Notes under the pieces: generated by a model
What the model saw: the letters and a program-made list of their open reading frames with translations, nothing else
Told to the model about the DNA's origin: nothing
The model's database searches: none
NCBI GenBank assembly: GCA_014859965.1
Contig: JACZKQ010000108.1
Coordinates: forward strand, 62,001 to 126,000
Direction of reading: 5' to 3'
Length of the DNA: 64,000 bases
From: Phycisphaerae bacterium
Lineage (GTDB): Bacteria > Planctomycetota > Phycisphaerae > Sedimentisphaerales > Anaerohalosphaeraceae
Made by a program: the position numbers and the translations under genes
Shown here: positions 52,692 to 62,061 of the stretch, piece after piece
Layout: the number at the start of each line of letters is the position of its first letter
How positions within the stretch are numbered: position 1 is the stretch's first letter

Positions 52692-53924
52692 ATGAAATCC
52701 GCCGCCCTCATAAGTATTGGAAATGAACTGCTGTCAGGTGAAACGGTCGATACGAATGTTTCGTACCTCTGCAGACACTTGCTGTTGTGTGGTATCCCGA
52801 CCGTAAATATATTCACTGTGCCTGATGAGATTTCCTCTATTGTCGACGCCTTCGAACAGGCTACGCGCCGTGCCGATGTGGTGCTCGTTACAGGAGGGCT
52901 TGGGCCCACAGGGGATGACGTCACGAGGGAGGCCTTGGCCGCATTTCTTAAGGTGGAATTGCGATTTTGCGAGGACTTGCAGGAACAAATCGCCGGCTTT
53001 TTCGCTCGCCGGGGCTTTGAAATGGCCCCAAGCAACAGAATACAGGCTTTTCTGCCCGCCGGAGCCCGGGCGCTGCAAAACAGCCAGGGCACGGCCCCGG
53101 GAATAGCCGTTGACTGGCAGGGCCGATTCATCGCCTGTATGCCCGGTGTGCCTGCCGAGATGAAGCAGATGTTCTCCGATCACCTGAACGATTATTTGAA
53201 GCAGTTGGCGGGCGGCCAAAGCGTGGCCGCACGGAAGCTGATGTGCTATGGCGCCGGAGAGTCTACCATCGCCTCCATGCTTGGGGAGCGGATGGAACGC
53301 GGCCGAAACCCGCTGGTCAACAGCACTGCTCAGGCGGGGCTTGTGACCATTCATATTGTGGCCGCCGCCGCCGAACAGGCTTCTGCCGAGCAGATGGTCG
53401 AACACGAACGAGCAGAACTTTGCCAAATTCTTGGAAATATTATTTATGGATACGACGGGCAGACTATGGCGGAGGTCGTTGGCGCAGCGCTTGCTGATCG
53501 CGGCAAAACACTGGCGATAGCGGAGTCCTGCACGGGCGGACTGCTCGGCCAACTGATTACCGATGTTCCCGGTTCAAGCCGATATTTCAAATGTGGATGG
53601 ATCACATACAGTAACGAGGCGAAATCCAGAGATCTCGACGTCGACAGCGGGCTGCTGGAACAATGCGGCGCCGTCAGCGAGGAGGTCGCCCAGGCGATGG
53701 CGCTCGGTGCAAGGAAAAAAGCCGGCGCCGATTATGGAATTGCCATTACCGGCATAGCCGGCCCAGACGGCGGCACCGAGGCCAAGCCCGTCGGATTGGT
53801 ATATATCGCCCTGAACACGATTAATGGCTCACGTTGCGAGCGGTTCGTCTTTCCCTTTACCCGGCCCATCATGCGACTGAGGACCGCGTTGGCGGCGCTA
53901 AACATGCTTCGGTTGGAATTGTGA
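52692..53924 (+). CDS. cinA: Competence/damage-inducible protein CinA (NMN deamidase)
   Basis: A 410-residue two-domain protein. The N-terminal MoCF-like domain (ALISIGNELLSGETVDTN, VTGGLGPTGDDVTREA) acts as ADP-ribose pyrophosphatase in studied members. The C-terminal CinA domain (LAIAESCTGGLLGQLITDVPGSS, GIAITGIAGPDGGTEAKPVG) is the NMN amidohydrolase of pyridine-nucleotide salvage. Full length. The dehydrogenase gene ends 5 bp upstream; a strong promoter for the pilus operon begins right after its stop. Confidence 0.96.
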   Translation: MKSAALISIGNELLSGETVDTNVSYLCRHLLLCGIPTVNIFTVPDEISSIVDAFEQATRRADVVLVTGGLGPTGDDVTREALAAFLKVELRFCEDLQEQIAGFFARRGFEMAPSNRIQAFLPAGARALQNSQGTAPGIAVDWQGRFIACMPGVPAEMKQMFSDHLNDYLKQLAGGQSVAARKLMCYGAGESTIASMLGERMERGRNPLVNSTAQAGLVTIHIVAAAAEQASAEQMVEHERAELCQILGNIIYGYDGQTMAEVVGAALADRGKTLAIAESCTGGLLGQLITDVPGSSRYFKCGWITYSNEAKSRDLDVDSGLLEQCGAVSEEVAQAMALGARKKAGADYGIAITGIAGPDGGTEAKPVGLVYIALNTINGSRCERFVFPFTRPIMRLRTALAALNMLRLEL

Positions 53925-53925
53925 A

Positions 53926-53954
53926 TTGACGAAACGGGGCGAATATGCTATAAT
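53926..53954 (+). promoter_or_regulatory. Promoter of the first pilus ATPase gene
   Basis: TTGACG (53926-53931), 17 nt, TATAAT (53949-53954), starting 1 bp after the cinA stop and 42 bp before the ATG at 53997. Confidence 0.75.
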
Positions 53955-53996
53955 TATGGCGTCTGGGGTTGCCCATTGTGAAATTAGCAGGAACCT

Positions 53997-55709
53997 ATGG
54001 CCCAAAAGCGTAAACATTTAGGCGAAATCTTATATAAGAACAAGGTTGTCGACAAGCCAACCCTTATTAAAGCCATCAAGAAATCACGGGTGGATAATAA
54101 GCGGCTGGGCGAAACGCTCGTGGCCATGGGGGTCGTGTCCGAGGACGTCGTAACCAAGGCGCTTGCTAAGCAGTTTGGCCTTGAGTACGTTGATCTGGAT
54201 GAGACACCTATCCCTGCGAGCGCTCAAAAGCTGATTCCTGAGGAACTGGTTAAGAAGCATTTCATACTTCCGCTGGGCATGAATGACGGCAGGCTGAAGA
54301 TTATCATCAGCGATCCTATGGATTTGGACCTGCTCGATCTGCTTCGTTTCCGCCTTAACAAAGAACTCGACTGCTGCCTGGCGAGTCCTGCCAAAATCAG
54401 GACCCACATACTGCACACGATGGACCAGGTTCGCAGCAGTATTGACGCCACGGCCGCGGAACTTGCAGCCGCCGGGCATGCAATCGAGGCGGAGATTCGT
54501 CGTGCTCAAGCGTCGGAGGAAGATGACGGGCCTATTATCCGGCTGGTCAATTTGATTATCGATGAAGCGGTTCGCCTTCGGTCCAGCGATATCCATGTTG
54601 AACCGATGTCCGACCGGGTGCGCGTTCGATATCGCATCGACGGCGTGTGCGTCGAAAGGGACAATATCCCCAAGAACATGCAGGCCCCGCTGATTGCGCG
54701 TATTAAGATTCTCTCCGGAATGGATATCACAGAGAGGCGGCTTCCACAGGACGGCCGAATCAAACGGACTATCGACCAGCAGGATATCGATTTTCGTGTA
54801 TCTTGCCTGCCGGGCTATCATGGCGAAAGCACGGTGCTTCGTATCCTGCGGCCTGAATCCGTCAACATTGGCATCCAGGCACTAGGCTTTGAGCAGGACG
54901 ATTACGCGGTGTTTTCGAGCATTATCAAGCGGCCCAACGGGATTTTCCTTGTGACGGGCCCCACCGGCAGCGGAAAAACAACCACGCTGTACTCCGCTCT
55001 AAAGGAGTTGAACCGTCCGGATCGCAAGATTATTACCGCGGAAGATCCCGTCGAATACAATGTCGCGGGCATCAACCAATGCCAGATACGTACGGAAATC
55101 GACCTTACTTTTGAAAAGATCCTGCGGTCCATGCTGCGTCAGGCTCCCAACATCATCCTGATCGGTGAAATTCGTGACGGGCTGGTCGCCGATATTGCTA
55201 TCCAGGCCGCGTTAACAGGCCACCTGGTGTTCAGCACGCTGCACACAAACGATGCTCCCAGTGCGATTACCCGTCTGATCGACATGGGCATTAAACCCTT
55301 CCTGGTCGCCAGTTCGATTCAGGCCATCATGGCGCAGCGGCTTGTTCGCGTGATCTGTGAGAACTGCAAAGCCGTGGACCCGAATCCGGATCCGCACTAC
55401 CTTCGCCTGTTGCGAATCAGCCAGGAGGAATTGAAAGATCGTCCTGTGTATAAGGGAGTGGGTTGTCCGCGGTGCCAGAATACCGGCTACAGGGGCCGTC
55501 TGGCTATCTTTGAGATGCTGCAAATGAACAATCAAATAAGAGATCTGGCTTTTGCTCGTTCAACCGCAACGCAATTACGCAGAGCCGCAATAAACAGCGG
55601 CATGAAAACGCTTCTGGAGGACGGCAAGCGCAAAGTGTTCAGAGGCGTTACGACATGCGCTGAAGTCGCCAGAGTATCTCAGGCGGAGGGGCTGCTCGTC
55701 GACGAGTAG
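53997..55709 (+). CDS. PilB/GspE-type assembly ATPase, copy 1
   Basis: A 570-residue hexameric ATPase that drives pilin assembly. The N-terminal domain (about 1-160: LGEILYKNKVVDKPTLIKAI) is followed by SSDIHVEPMSDRVRVRYRIDG, Walker A GPTGSGKTTTLY, Walker B IILIGEIRD, the His box TGHLVFSTLHTNDA and a C-terminal zinc tetracysteine (CENC, CPRC). The usual RQDPD before Walker B is RQAPN, and the usual GEIRDLET is GEIRDGLV, so two otherwise conserved acidic positions differ from copy 2. Nucleotide-binding essentials are intact. Confidence 0.93.
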   Translation: MAQKRKHLGEILYKNKVVDKPTLIKAIKKSRVDNKRLGETLVAMGVVSEDVVTKALAKQFGLEYVDLDETPIPASAQKLIPEELVKKHFILPLGMNDGRLKIIISDPMDLDLLDLLRFRLNKELDCCLASPAKIRTHILHTMDQVRSSIDATAAELAAAGHAIEAEIRRAQASEEDDGPIIRLVNLIIDEAVRLRSSDIHVEPMSDRVRVRYRIDGVCVERDNIPKNMQAPLIARIKILSGMDITERRLPQDGRIKRTIDQQDIDFRVSCLPGYHGESTVLRILRPESVNIGIQALGFEQDDYAVFSSIIKRPNGIFLVTGPTGSGKTTTLYSALKELNRPDRKIITAEDPVEYNVAGINQCQIRTEIDLTFEKILRSMLRQAPNIILIGEIRDGLVADIAIQAALTGHLVFSTLHTNDAPSAITRLIDMGIKPFLVASSIQAIMAQRLVRVICENCKAVDPNPDPHYLRLLRISQEELKDRPVYKGVGCPRCQNTGYRGRLAIFEMLQMNNQIRDLAFARSTATQLRRAAINSGMKTLLEDGKRKVFRGVTTCAEVARVSQAEGLLVDE

Positions 55710-55788
55710 ATCACGAGAGATTGAATGTGAAATGCTAACATTTTAATGGGCCATAGCCCACAATCAGTAACGCGGGTAGGGACAGAAC

Positions 55789-56916
55789 ATGGGTTCACTT
55801 CACATCGACAGACTATTAGAGGCCTGCATCAAAATGGGCGGTTCGGACCTCCATCTGGTTACCGGCAGGCCCCCGGTGTTGCGGATAGGCGGACGACTGC
55901 GATCTCTCGATACGAAAGTGCTGGAGCCCGACGATACGGTCTCACTGATGAAAAGTATTACACCTGAGAAGAATCAGCAGGAAATACAGGAAGAGGGAGG
56001 GACCGACTACGGCTTTGCTTTTGGCGACGCAGGACGTTTCCGTACATCGGTCTTTCGCCAGAAGGGCCACCTTTCTCTCGTGCTCCGGCTGATTCCATCG
56101 GAGTTATTAAGTTTTGAGAAGATCGGCCTGCCCAGAATTTGTGCGGCGCTCTGTCGTCGCCCCAGGGGCCTGTTTCTTGTGACGGGACCGACGGGCAGCG
56201 GCAAGACAACGACTCTTGCCAGCATGATTAACTACATCAACGAGAATCTGGATCGCCATATTATCACTGTCGAAGAGCCGATTGAGTACTATCATAGTCA
56301 CAAGAAATCCATCATTAACCAGCGAGAAGTCGGCATAGATGTCCCGGCCTTCTCCGAAGCCCTGCGCCGATCCCTGCGGCAGGATCCCGACGTTATCCTC
56401 GTCGGCGAGTTGCGGGATTTGGAAACCATGGAAGCCGCCATTACCGCGGCGGAAACGGGCCACCTTGTGTTCGGTACGCTGCACACCACGGGCTGTCAGG
56501 GCACCATCAACCGTATTATTGACGCCTTTCCCGTTAGTCAGCAGGAACAAATACGGGTGCAGTTGAGCACCAATATGATCGCCGTGCTCAGTCAAACCTT
56601 GTGCCCCGTCAAAGTGGGCAAGGGTCGTGTCGCGGCGTATGAATTCATGGTGGTGACACCGGCCATCGCCAATTTGATCCGAGAGAATAAGACATATAGA
56701 ATCGAATCGAGTATTCAGACGGGAAGAAAGTTCGGCATGCAGTTGCTGGACGATCACCTGTGGGAGCTGTACGACACCGAGCGTATCAGTCTCGAAGAGA
56801 TGCTCGACAAGGCACGCCAGCCCAGTGCTCTTCTGGAGAAGGCCGAGAAACGAGCGGGTCATGGCATTGAGGGGATCAAATTGGACGAGGATTTTGGTCC
56901 CATTATGAAGACGTAA
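55789..56916 (+). CDS. pilT: PilT-type retraction ATPase
   Basis: A 375-residue ATPase that powers pilus retraction. GGSDLHLVTGRPPVLRIGG, Walker A GPTGSGKTTTLASM, VEEPIEYYHSHKKSIINQRE, RQDPDVILVGELRDLETMEA, the His box TGHLVFGTLHTTGCQGTINR and AIANLIRENKTY (near the PilT-specific AIRNLIRE) are all present. It is 79 bp after the copy 1 ATPase and probably in its operon. Presence of a retraction motor favours a true type IV pilus with DNA uptake over pure secretion. Confidence 0.94.
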   Translation: MGSLHIDRLLEACIKMGGSDLHLVTGRPPVLRIGGRLRSLDTKVLEPDDTVSLMKSITPEKNQQEIQEEGGTDYGFAFGDAGRFRTSVFRQKGHLSLVLRLIPSELLSFEKIGLPRICAALCRRPRGLFLVTGPTGSGKTTTLASMINYINENLDRHIITVEEPIEYYHSHKKSIINQREVGIDVPAFSEALRRSLRQDPDVILVGELRDLETMEAAITAAETGHLVFGTLHTTGCQGTINRIIDAFPVSQQEQIRVQLSTNMIAVLSQTLCPVKVGKGRVAAYEFMVVTPAIANLIRENKTYRIESSIQTGRKFGMQLLDDHLWELYDTERISLEEMLDKARQPSALLEKAEKRAGHGIEGIKLDEDFGPIMKT

Positions 56917-57179
56917 ATCAGAGGAACCGCACCAGAGGCAGGCGGCCCATCTGTTGCAAAGCCAAAGCGGCGTCCCATGTGCAGGGTGTCTAAGCTGTTT
57001 TTTCTTCTATAAACGAGAATCTTGCTGACGGAGGCGGACGGAATTGCGTCAGGGAGAGACTTTGAGGAAGGCGAGGAAGGGGGCGTTTAATGGGTGACAG
57101 TGTGGTTGCAAAGAAAAGGAAAGCGTTCTGAGTCCTGCGACCTCTGTCTCATACGCCAAGTGTCTACGGTGTTCTTCTC
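56917..57179. other. Gap between pilT and the second pilus operon
   Basis: No convincing gene on either strand. The next operon's promoter begins at 57180. Confidence 0.35.
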
Positions 57180-57208
57180 TTGCATTCCGCTTCTTATCGT
57201 GCTATAAT
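57180..57208 (+). promoter_or_regulatory. Promoter of the second pilus/secretion operon
   Basis: TTGCAT (57180-57185), 17 nt, TATAAT (57203-57208), with GTGC just before the -10, as in the 20536 and 25505 promoters. Confidence 0.75.
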
Positions 57209-57229
57209 AATTGTAGAAAGGACCCAACC

Positions 57230-57268
57230 ATGTCGTTGTTACGATTTCACGAGTTGAGGGCGTGCTGA
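57230..57268 (+). CDS. Putative 12-codon leader ORF coupled to the second PilB/GspE gene
   Basis: ATG at 57230 with AAAGGA a few bases upstream begins a 12-residue frame (MSLLRFHELRAC). Its TGA overlaps the downstream ATG by one base (TGATG at 57266-57270). The downstream gene itself has only a modest GAGGG site, so the leader could deliver ribosomes to it by termination-reinitiation. Expression is unproven. Confidence 0.4.
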   Translation: MSLLRFHELRAC

Positions 57269-59016
57269 TGGGAAAGATGCCAAGTGCCAACCAGTTCAAA
57301 GGTCGCCAGTTGGGGCGAATTCTCATCAAGATGGGTCTCTTGACGCGAGACAAAGTGCACGAGTGCCTTGAGGTTCAGGAGAAGCGCGGCGGCGGGGTGA
57401 AACTGGGGCAGATATGTATCGAAAAGGGGCTGATCACCAAGAAGAACCTTCTGAACGCTCTGGCGGGTCAGCGCGGCATGGAGTGCGTGGAGTTGGACAG
57501 CCTGGAAATTCCCAAGGGTGTACTTGATCTGCTGCCGGCCCAGATGGCCAAGACATACAGAGTGGTGCCCCTTGCACTGGACGACCGCAAGAACGTGTTG
57601 TCGATCGCGATGGATAATCCGGACAACTTTCGGGCGACGGACGATCTAAGCACGCTGGTGGGATATACGATTGAGGCGAAGATTGCCGATTCCGATTCGC
57701 TGGATATGGCGATCAACAAGTACTATTCCGAGGAGGATTCGAGCCTTAATGATCTGATCGGGGAGATTGAAGGGGACAGCGTACTGACGGAGTTTCAGGG
57801 ACGCGACCAGAGTATCGACCTCGATGAACTGAAGGAACTGGCCGAGTCGAACCCGGTCAAAAAGTTACTGAATCTGGTGCTCCTGCAGGCGATACGCGAC
57901 AAGGCGTCCGACATTCACTTTGAACCGTTTGAGGACGAGTTCAAGATGCGCTATCGTATTGACGGCGTATTGTACGAGATGATCCCGCCTCCCAAACACA
58001 TCGCAGTGGCGTTAAGCTCACGTATCAAGGTTATGGCAAATCTGGACATCGCCGAACGGCGGCTTCCGCAGGACGGACGCATACCTTTGGTGGTCGGGGG
58101 CAATCCGGTGGATCTGCGTGTGAGCGTTCTGCCGACCATGTTCGGCGAGAGCGTCGTGCTTCGTGTGCTGGACCGCAGCATGGTGGATTTGAGCCTGGAT
58201 ATGTTAGGGCTGCGCGACCGGGAAAAGCAGATGGTGGAGCAGTTGATACGCAAACCCAACGGGATTGTCATTGTGACGGGCCCCACAGGCAGCGGCAAAA
58301 CGACGACGCTCTACTCGGCGCTGAAGGAACTCAACGACGTACAGACAAAGATCATTACGACCGAAAACCCGGTCGAATACGATATCGACGGTCTGATCCA
58401 GGTGCAGATGAGGCCTGAGATCGGGCTGACATTTGCAAAGTGCCTGCGGTCGATTCTGCGTCAGGACCCGGACGTGGTTATGGTCGGTGAGATTCGCGAC
58501 CTGGAAACCGCACAAATCGCCATTCAGGCATCGCTGACAGGTCACCTTGTATTCACCACCGTCCACACCAACGACGCGCCGAGCACCCTGGCACGGCTGA
58601 TCGACCTGGGGCTCGAGACATTTCTTATCACGGCCACACTGGAAGGCGTGCTCGCACAGCGTCTGGTGCGGCGCATCTGCCTGAATTGCAAAACGGCTTT
58701 CGAGCCCACCGAGGAAATGCTGATGGAAGTGGGGCTGACGCCGGAAGACGTGGGGGACAAGCAACTCTACTACGGTCGGGGCTGCGATTTGTGCAACAAC
58801 ACCGGTTACAAAGGACGCGTCGGCATCTACGAAATTATGGCGCTGAACGATGAGATGCGCGACTTGATTATGAACAAGGCCTCGACGAACGTGCTGCGCG
58901 AGGCGGCCAAGCGAAACGGGATGCGGGTGCTGCGAGAGAACGGGCTGGCGTTGATCTTCGAGGGCGTAACCACGATTGAGGAGGTGGTTCGGGAGACCCT
59001 GGCCGCGGAGGAATAA
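57268..59016 (+). CDS. PilB/GspE-type assembly ATPase, copy 2
   Basis: A 582-residue ATPase. N-terminal domain LGRILIKMGLLTRDKVHECL, then SDIHFEPFEDEFKMRYRIDG, Walker A GPTGSGKTTTLY, canonical RQDPDVVMVGEIRDLETAQI, His box TGHLVFTTVHTNDA and a zinc tetracysteine (CLNC, CDLC). Unlike copy 1, all conserved acidic residues are kept. It heads the operon with the inner-membrane platform protein and the four pseudopilins, so it is the likely motor for that system. A GTG two codons earlier (57262) is an alternative start. Confidence 0.94.
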   Translation: MGKMPSANQFKGRQLGRILIKMGLLTRDKVHECLEVQEKRGGGVKLGQICIEKGLITKKNLLNALAGQRGMECVELDSLEIPKGVLDLLPAQMAKTYRVVPLALDDRKNVLSIAMDNPDNFRATDDLSTLVGYTIEAKIADSDSLDMAINKYYSEEDSSLNDLIGEIEGDSVLTEFQGRDQSIDLDELKELAESNPVKKLLNLVLLQAIRDKASDIHFEPFEDEFKMRYRIDGVLYEMIPPPKHIAVALSSRIKVMANLDIAERRLPQDGRIPLVVGGNPVDLRVSVLPTMFGESVVLRVLDRSMVDLSLDMLGLRDREKQMVEQLIRKPNGIVIVTGPTGSGKTTTLYSALKELNDVQTKIITTENPVEYDIDGLIQVQMRPEIGLTFAKCLRSILRQDPDVVMVGEIRDLETAQIAIQASLTGHLVFTTVHTNDAPSTLARLIDLGLETFLITATLEGVLAQRLVRRICLNCKTAFEPTEEMLMEVGLTPEDVGDKQLYYGRGCDLCNNTGYKGRVGIYEIMALNDEMRDLIMNKASTNVLREAAKRNGMRVLRENGLALIFEGVTTIEEVVRETLAAEE

Positions 59017-59143
59017 AGATCAGGTGCAGGCGGAGACCACCGCCGTGCGTGTGTAAAAGAAGCAGTGAAAGAATGGGTGCAAGCGAAATGGTTTGAGGCG
59101 GTTTGGGATGCGGGTGTGTCCGAAACCGTCGGGAGGTGATCAA

Positions 59144-60400
59144 ATGCCGGTTTTTCAATATCGCGCGTTGGATTCCAATGGCAAGGAAGTAAAGGCCGAG
59201 ATCGAGGCCCTTAGCAACAAAGAGGCGATCAGTAAGATACGTAACAAGGGCCTGTTCCCCACGAAAGTCCGCGCCAAGAGCGAAGGCAAGAAGGTCAAGG
59301 AAGATGCCCAGGCCGCCGCCCCGAAACGACGGCGCAAAACGGGCAAAGTGAAAATCAAACACGTCTGCCAGTTCGCCCGGCAGCTTTCAACGCTTCAGGA
59401 CGCCGGTCTTGCGATATTGCGATCGCTGCGTATTCTCGAACAGCAGCAGAAAAAGGGCCATTTGAGGACGGTGATCGGCCTGGTGGGCGATGATATCGAA
59501 GGCGGTGCGACGCTTTCGGAGGCGATGAGCAAGCATCCCAAGTGTTTCGACCGGCTGTTTGTCAACATGATCGCCGCCGGCGAGGTCGGCGGCGTGCTCG
59601 ATATCATCCTGGCCCGTGTCGCGGACTTCATGGAAAAATCGCAGCGGCTCAAGAGCAAGATCAAAGGCGCGATGGTCTATCCGATCGTGGTGATGAGTGC
59701 GGCGATGATCATTGTGCTGGGTCTGATGATCTTTATTATTCCCACATTCGCCGAGGTGCTCAACGATATGACCGATGGTGAGCAGGGCCTGCCGTGGCTT
59801 ACTCAGCAGCTTCTTAATTTAAGCGGCTGGCTGACGGGGCGCAAGGGCCTTAACGCCGGCATTGTCGTGGCCACGCCCTTTGTCATCGTGGCTTTATTTC
59901 GACTGCTCCGCCAGTTCCGAGCCGGCCGGTACGGCCTGGACTGGACAAAACTCCGCATGCCCGTGGTTAAAAATCTCGTGTACAAGACCGCGGTCGCACG
60001 CTGGACGCGGACGCTGGCGACGCTGATCAGCGCAGGCGTGCCGATCCTGGAGGCGCTGAACATCACACGGGAAACGTCCGGCAACGAGATCTACGCAAAC
60101 ATGCTGGGCAAGGTGCACAATGCCATCCGGCAGGGCGACACCTTCGCCAACCCGCTGCGGCAATCCAAGACGGTCGACGCGATCGTTGTCAACATGGTGG
60201 ACGTCGGGGAAGAAACCGGCGACATGGACAAAATGCTGGAGAAGATCGCCAACAACTACGATGAAGAGGCCGACGTGCTGGTCTCCTCCATGATGAGCCT
60301 GCTGGAGCCGATCATGATTCTTTTCCTCGGCGTCATCGTGGGCACGATCGTTGTGGCGATGTTCTTACCGATGATCAAAATCATCACAGTGATGATGTAA
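59144..60400 (+). CDS. PilC/GspF inner-membrane platform protein
   Basis: A 418-residue polytopic protein. MPVFQYRALDSNGKEVKAEI opens the typical GspF N-terminus; two GspF domains follow (CQFARQLSTLQDAGLAILRS, and later WTRTLATLISAGVPILEALN), each with membrane helices, ending in PIMILFLGVIVGTIVVAMFL. It connects the cytoplasmic ATPase to the pilin fibre. The ATG at 59144 has GGGAGGTG upstream; in-frame upstream codons lack a site. Confidence 0.94.
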   Translation: MPVFQYRALDSNGKEVKAEIEALSNKEAISKIRNKGLFPTKVRAKSEGKKVKEDAQAAAPKRRRKTGKVKIKHVCQFARQLSTLQDAGLAILRSLRILEQQQKKGHLRTVIGLVGDDIEGGATLSEAMSKHPKCFDRLFVNMIAAGEVGGVLDIILARVADFMEKSQRLKSKIKGAMVYPIVVMSAAMIIVLGLMIFIIPTFAEVLNDMTDGEQGLPWLTQQLLNLSGWLTGRKGLNAGIVVATPFVIVALFRLLRQFRAGRYGLDWTKLRMPVVKNLVYKTAVARWTRTLATLISAGVPILEALNITRETSGNEIYANMLGKVHNAIRQGDTFANPLRQSKTVDAIVVNMVDVGEETGDMDKMLEKIANNYDEEADVLVSSMMSLLEPIMILFLGVIVGTIVVAMFLPMIKIITVMM

Positions 60401-60504
60401 ATACGTTCGAGAAGGACGCGGTGCCGGCACTGCCGGTGGCTTCGGTCCGAGGGTGACAGGTGGAAAAGGCAAAGAGAAACGATTGTTTTGAAAGGAACGG
60501 TTTG

Positions 60505-61443
60505 ATGAAAAAAGAAACGGTATCCAAGAGGCCGGCTTTCACGATTGTGGAGCTGCTGACGGTCATGAGCGTCATTGCCCTCCTGATCGGGCTTCTGGTC
60601 CCGGCGCTGAATCTGGTCCAGGACCATGCGAGAAATCTTCAGCAGCGGGCACAATTCCACGCGATCCAGGTAGGAATCGACATGTTTGTGGCCGAGTCTG
60701 GATACGGCACCTATCCGCCCTCAAACGAGAATGATTTTCCGCCGTATGACCCGATTCTCGGGCAGGATTCATTCTCTTACGGGGGCGCCCAGAAACTGGC
60801 CGAAGCGCTGGTAGGATATGATTTGCTCGGGTATCATCCACAATCGAGCTTCCGGTCCGACGCCCGCAGTGTCGACGGCTCTGTTACGCCGCCTCAGCCC
60901 TATGTTGTGTACCCTAACAACCCAACCCGGCGGGATCTGGAGGCACGCATCGGTCCGTTTCTCGACCTGGAAAACGCCAACGCCTTCAAAATCAGGGATA
61001 TCTACCGCACTCCGACAGGGCTGAACCCTGAAAACTACGTCTTGTGCGATGTCTACGCGAAGAGGCGGCATTCGGGTAAGAAGACGGGCATGCCGATCCT
61101 GTTCTATCGTGCCCGTACCGAATGGTATGACCAGTCATACGACAGCCCGGCAGTGCCGGCGCCGGCGAACATGCCAGGGACCATTGAAGATGACATCTAT
61201 TATTATCCGGACAATCAGGAACTGCTGCTGCTGGGAATGCCGGAGGACAACACGGTACGTCACGAACTGGCCGACGGCATCAACGACTGGCAGGATTTCG
61301 AGCGGATGATTCTGAATCCTCAGATTCCGACTAACGTGCTTCGCCGGCCGTATCGGGCGGGTTCTTACATTTTGATCTCCGCCGGCAAAGACGGCAGGTA
61401 CGGCACTGCCGACGACATCACGAACTTCGACAAGAAGGAGTAG
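60505..61443 (+). CDS. Pseudopilin 1 of four (SAGxDG type)
   Basis: A 312-residue prepilin. The leader MKKETVSKRPA precedes FTIVELLTVMSVIALLIGLL (Glu at +5). The residue before Phe is Ala rather than Gly, an acceptable variant for prepilin peptidase. The large globular domain includes YGGAQKLAEALVGYDLLGY and KKTGMPILFYRA, and ends ILISAGKDGRYGTADDITNF, an acidic motif that may bind calcium as in GspG. AAAGGAACGG precedes the ATG at 60505. Confidence 0.9.
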   Translation: MKKETVSKRPAFTIVELLTVMSVIALLIGLLVPALNLVQDHARNLQQRAQFHAIQVGIDMFVAESGYGTYPPSNENDFPPYDPILGQDSFSYGGAQKLAEALVGYDLLGYHPQSSFRSDARSVDGSVTPPQPYVVYPNNPTRRDLEARIGPFLDLENANAFKIRDIYRTPTGLNPENYVLCDVYAKRRHSGKKTGMPILFYRARTEWYDQSYDSPAVPAPANMPGTIEDDIYYYPDNQELLLLGMPEDNTVRHELADGINDWQDFERMILNPQIPTNVLRRPYRAGSYILISAGKDGRYGTADDITNFDKKE

Positions 61444-61572
61444 CCGGCGCGTCGTATCGAGCGTGCTGCTTGCGTATCGGCAGGCGGCTGTGCTGGATCG
61501 GTTGCAGGTGATGGGCCGATCGTGCGTGCATCGGTTTTGTCCGATTTGGTGATCAAGATTCAGGCTGTGTGA

Positions 61573-61992
61573 ATGAAGAATCTCCGATGGCAACGCGGTT
61601 TTTCGCTGACGGAACTGCTTATCGTGGTGGCCGTGCTGCTGGTGCTGATGGGCGCCCTGATGGGTGTAGGTACGCATCTGAAGCGACAGGGCCAGGAAAA
61701 TCTCTGCCGCGGCACGCTCGAGATACTGGTGGCGGCGATCGAGCAGTACTATGAGTTCCATCAGCAATTTCCGGCCCAGTCGGCGAACCTGTATCGGGAA
61801 CTGTATTCTCTGCCCCAGTCGCGTGCGATCTGCGAAAAGATACAGAAGTCGCTCACAGCGAACGCGGAATTCCTGGACCCGTGGGGCAGGCCGCTGCGGT
61901 ACACGTACGCCGTGGGTCAGACGTTTCCGCTGATTACTTCGGCCGGGCCTGACAGAGTTTTGGGCACGGGCGACGACATCAGCAGCAGGTGA
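61573..61992 (+). CDS. Pseudopilin 2 of four (short)
   Basis: A 139-residue prepilin, closest in size to the major pseudopilin GspG. MKNLRWQRG precedes FSLTELLIVVAVLLVLMGAL with Gly at -1 and Glu at +5. It ends LITSAGPDRVLGTGDDISSR, the shortened form of the shared C-terminal motif. FLDPWGRPLRYTY resembles the DPWGxPYxY block of GspG, so this is the best candidate for the major pseudopilin. Confidence 0.92.
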   Translation: MKNLRWQRGFSLTELLIVVAVLLVLMGALMGVGTHLKRQGQENLCRGTLEILVAAIEQYYEFHQQFPAQSANLYRELYSLPQSRAICEKIQKSLTANAEFLDPWGRPLRYTYAVGQTFPLITSAGPDRVLGTGDDISSR

Positions 61993-62061
61993 GCCCGGCC
62001 GCGGTAACGGCAAAGTCTACAACGGCTGTAATGAAAGAAAGATAAACGTGGGGAACACGAA

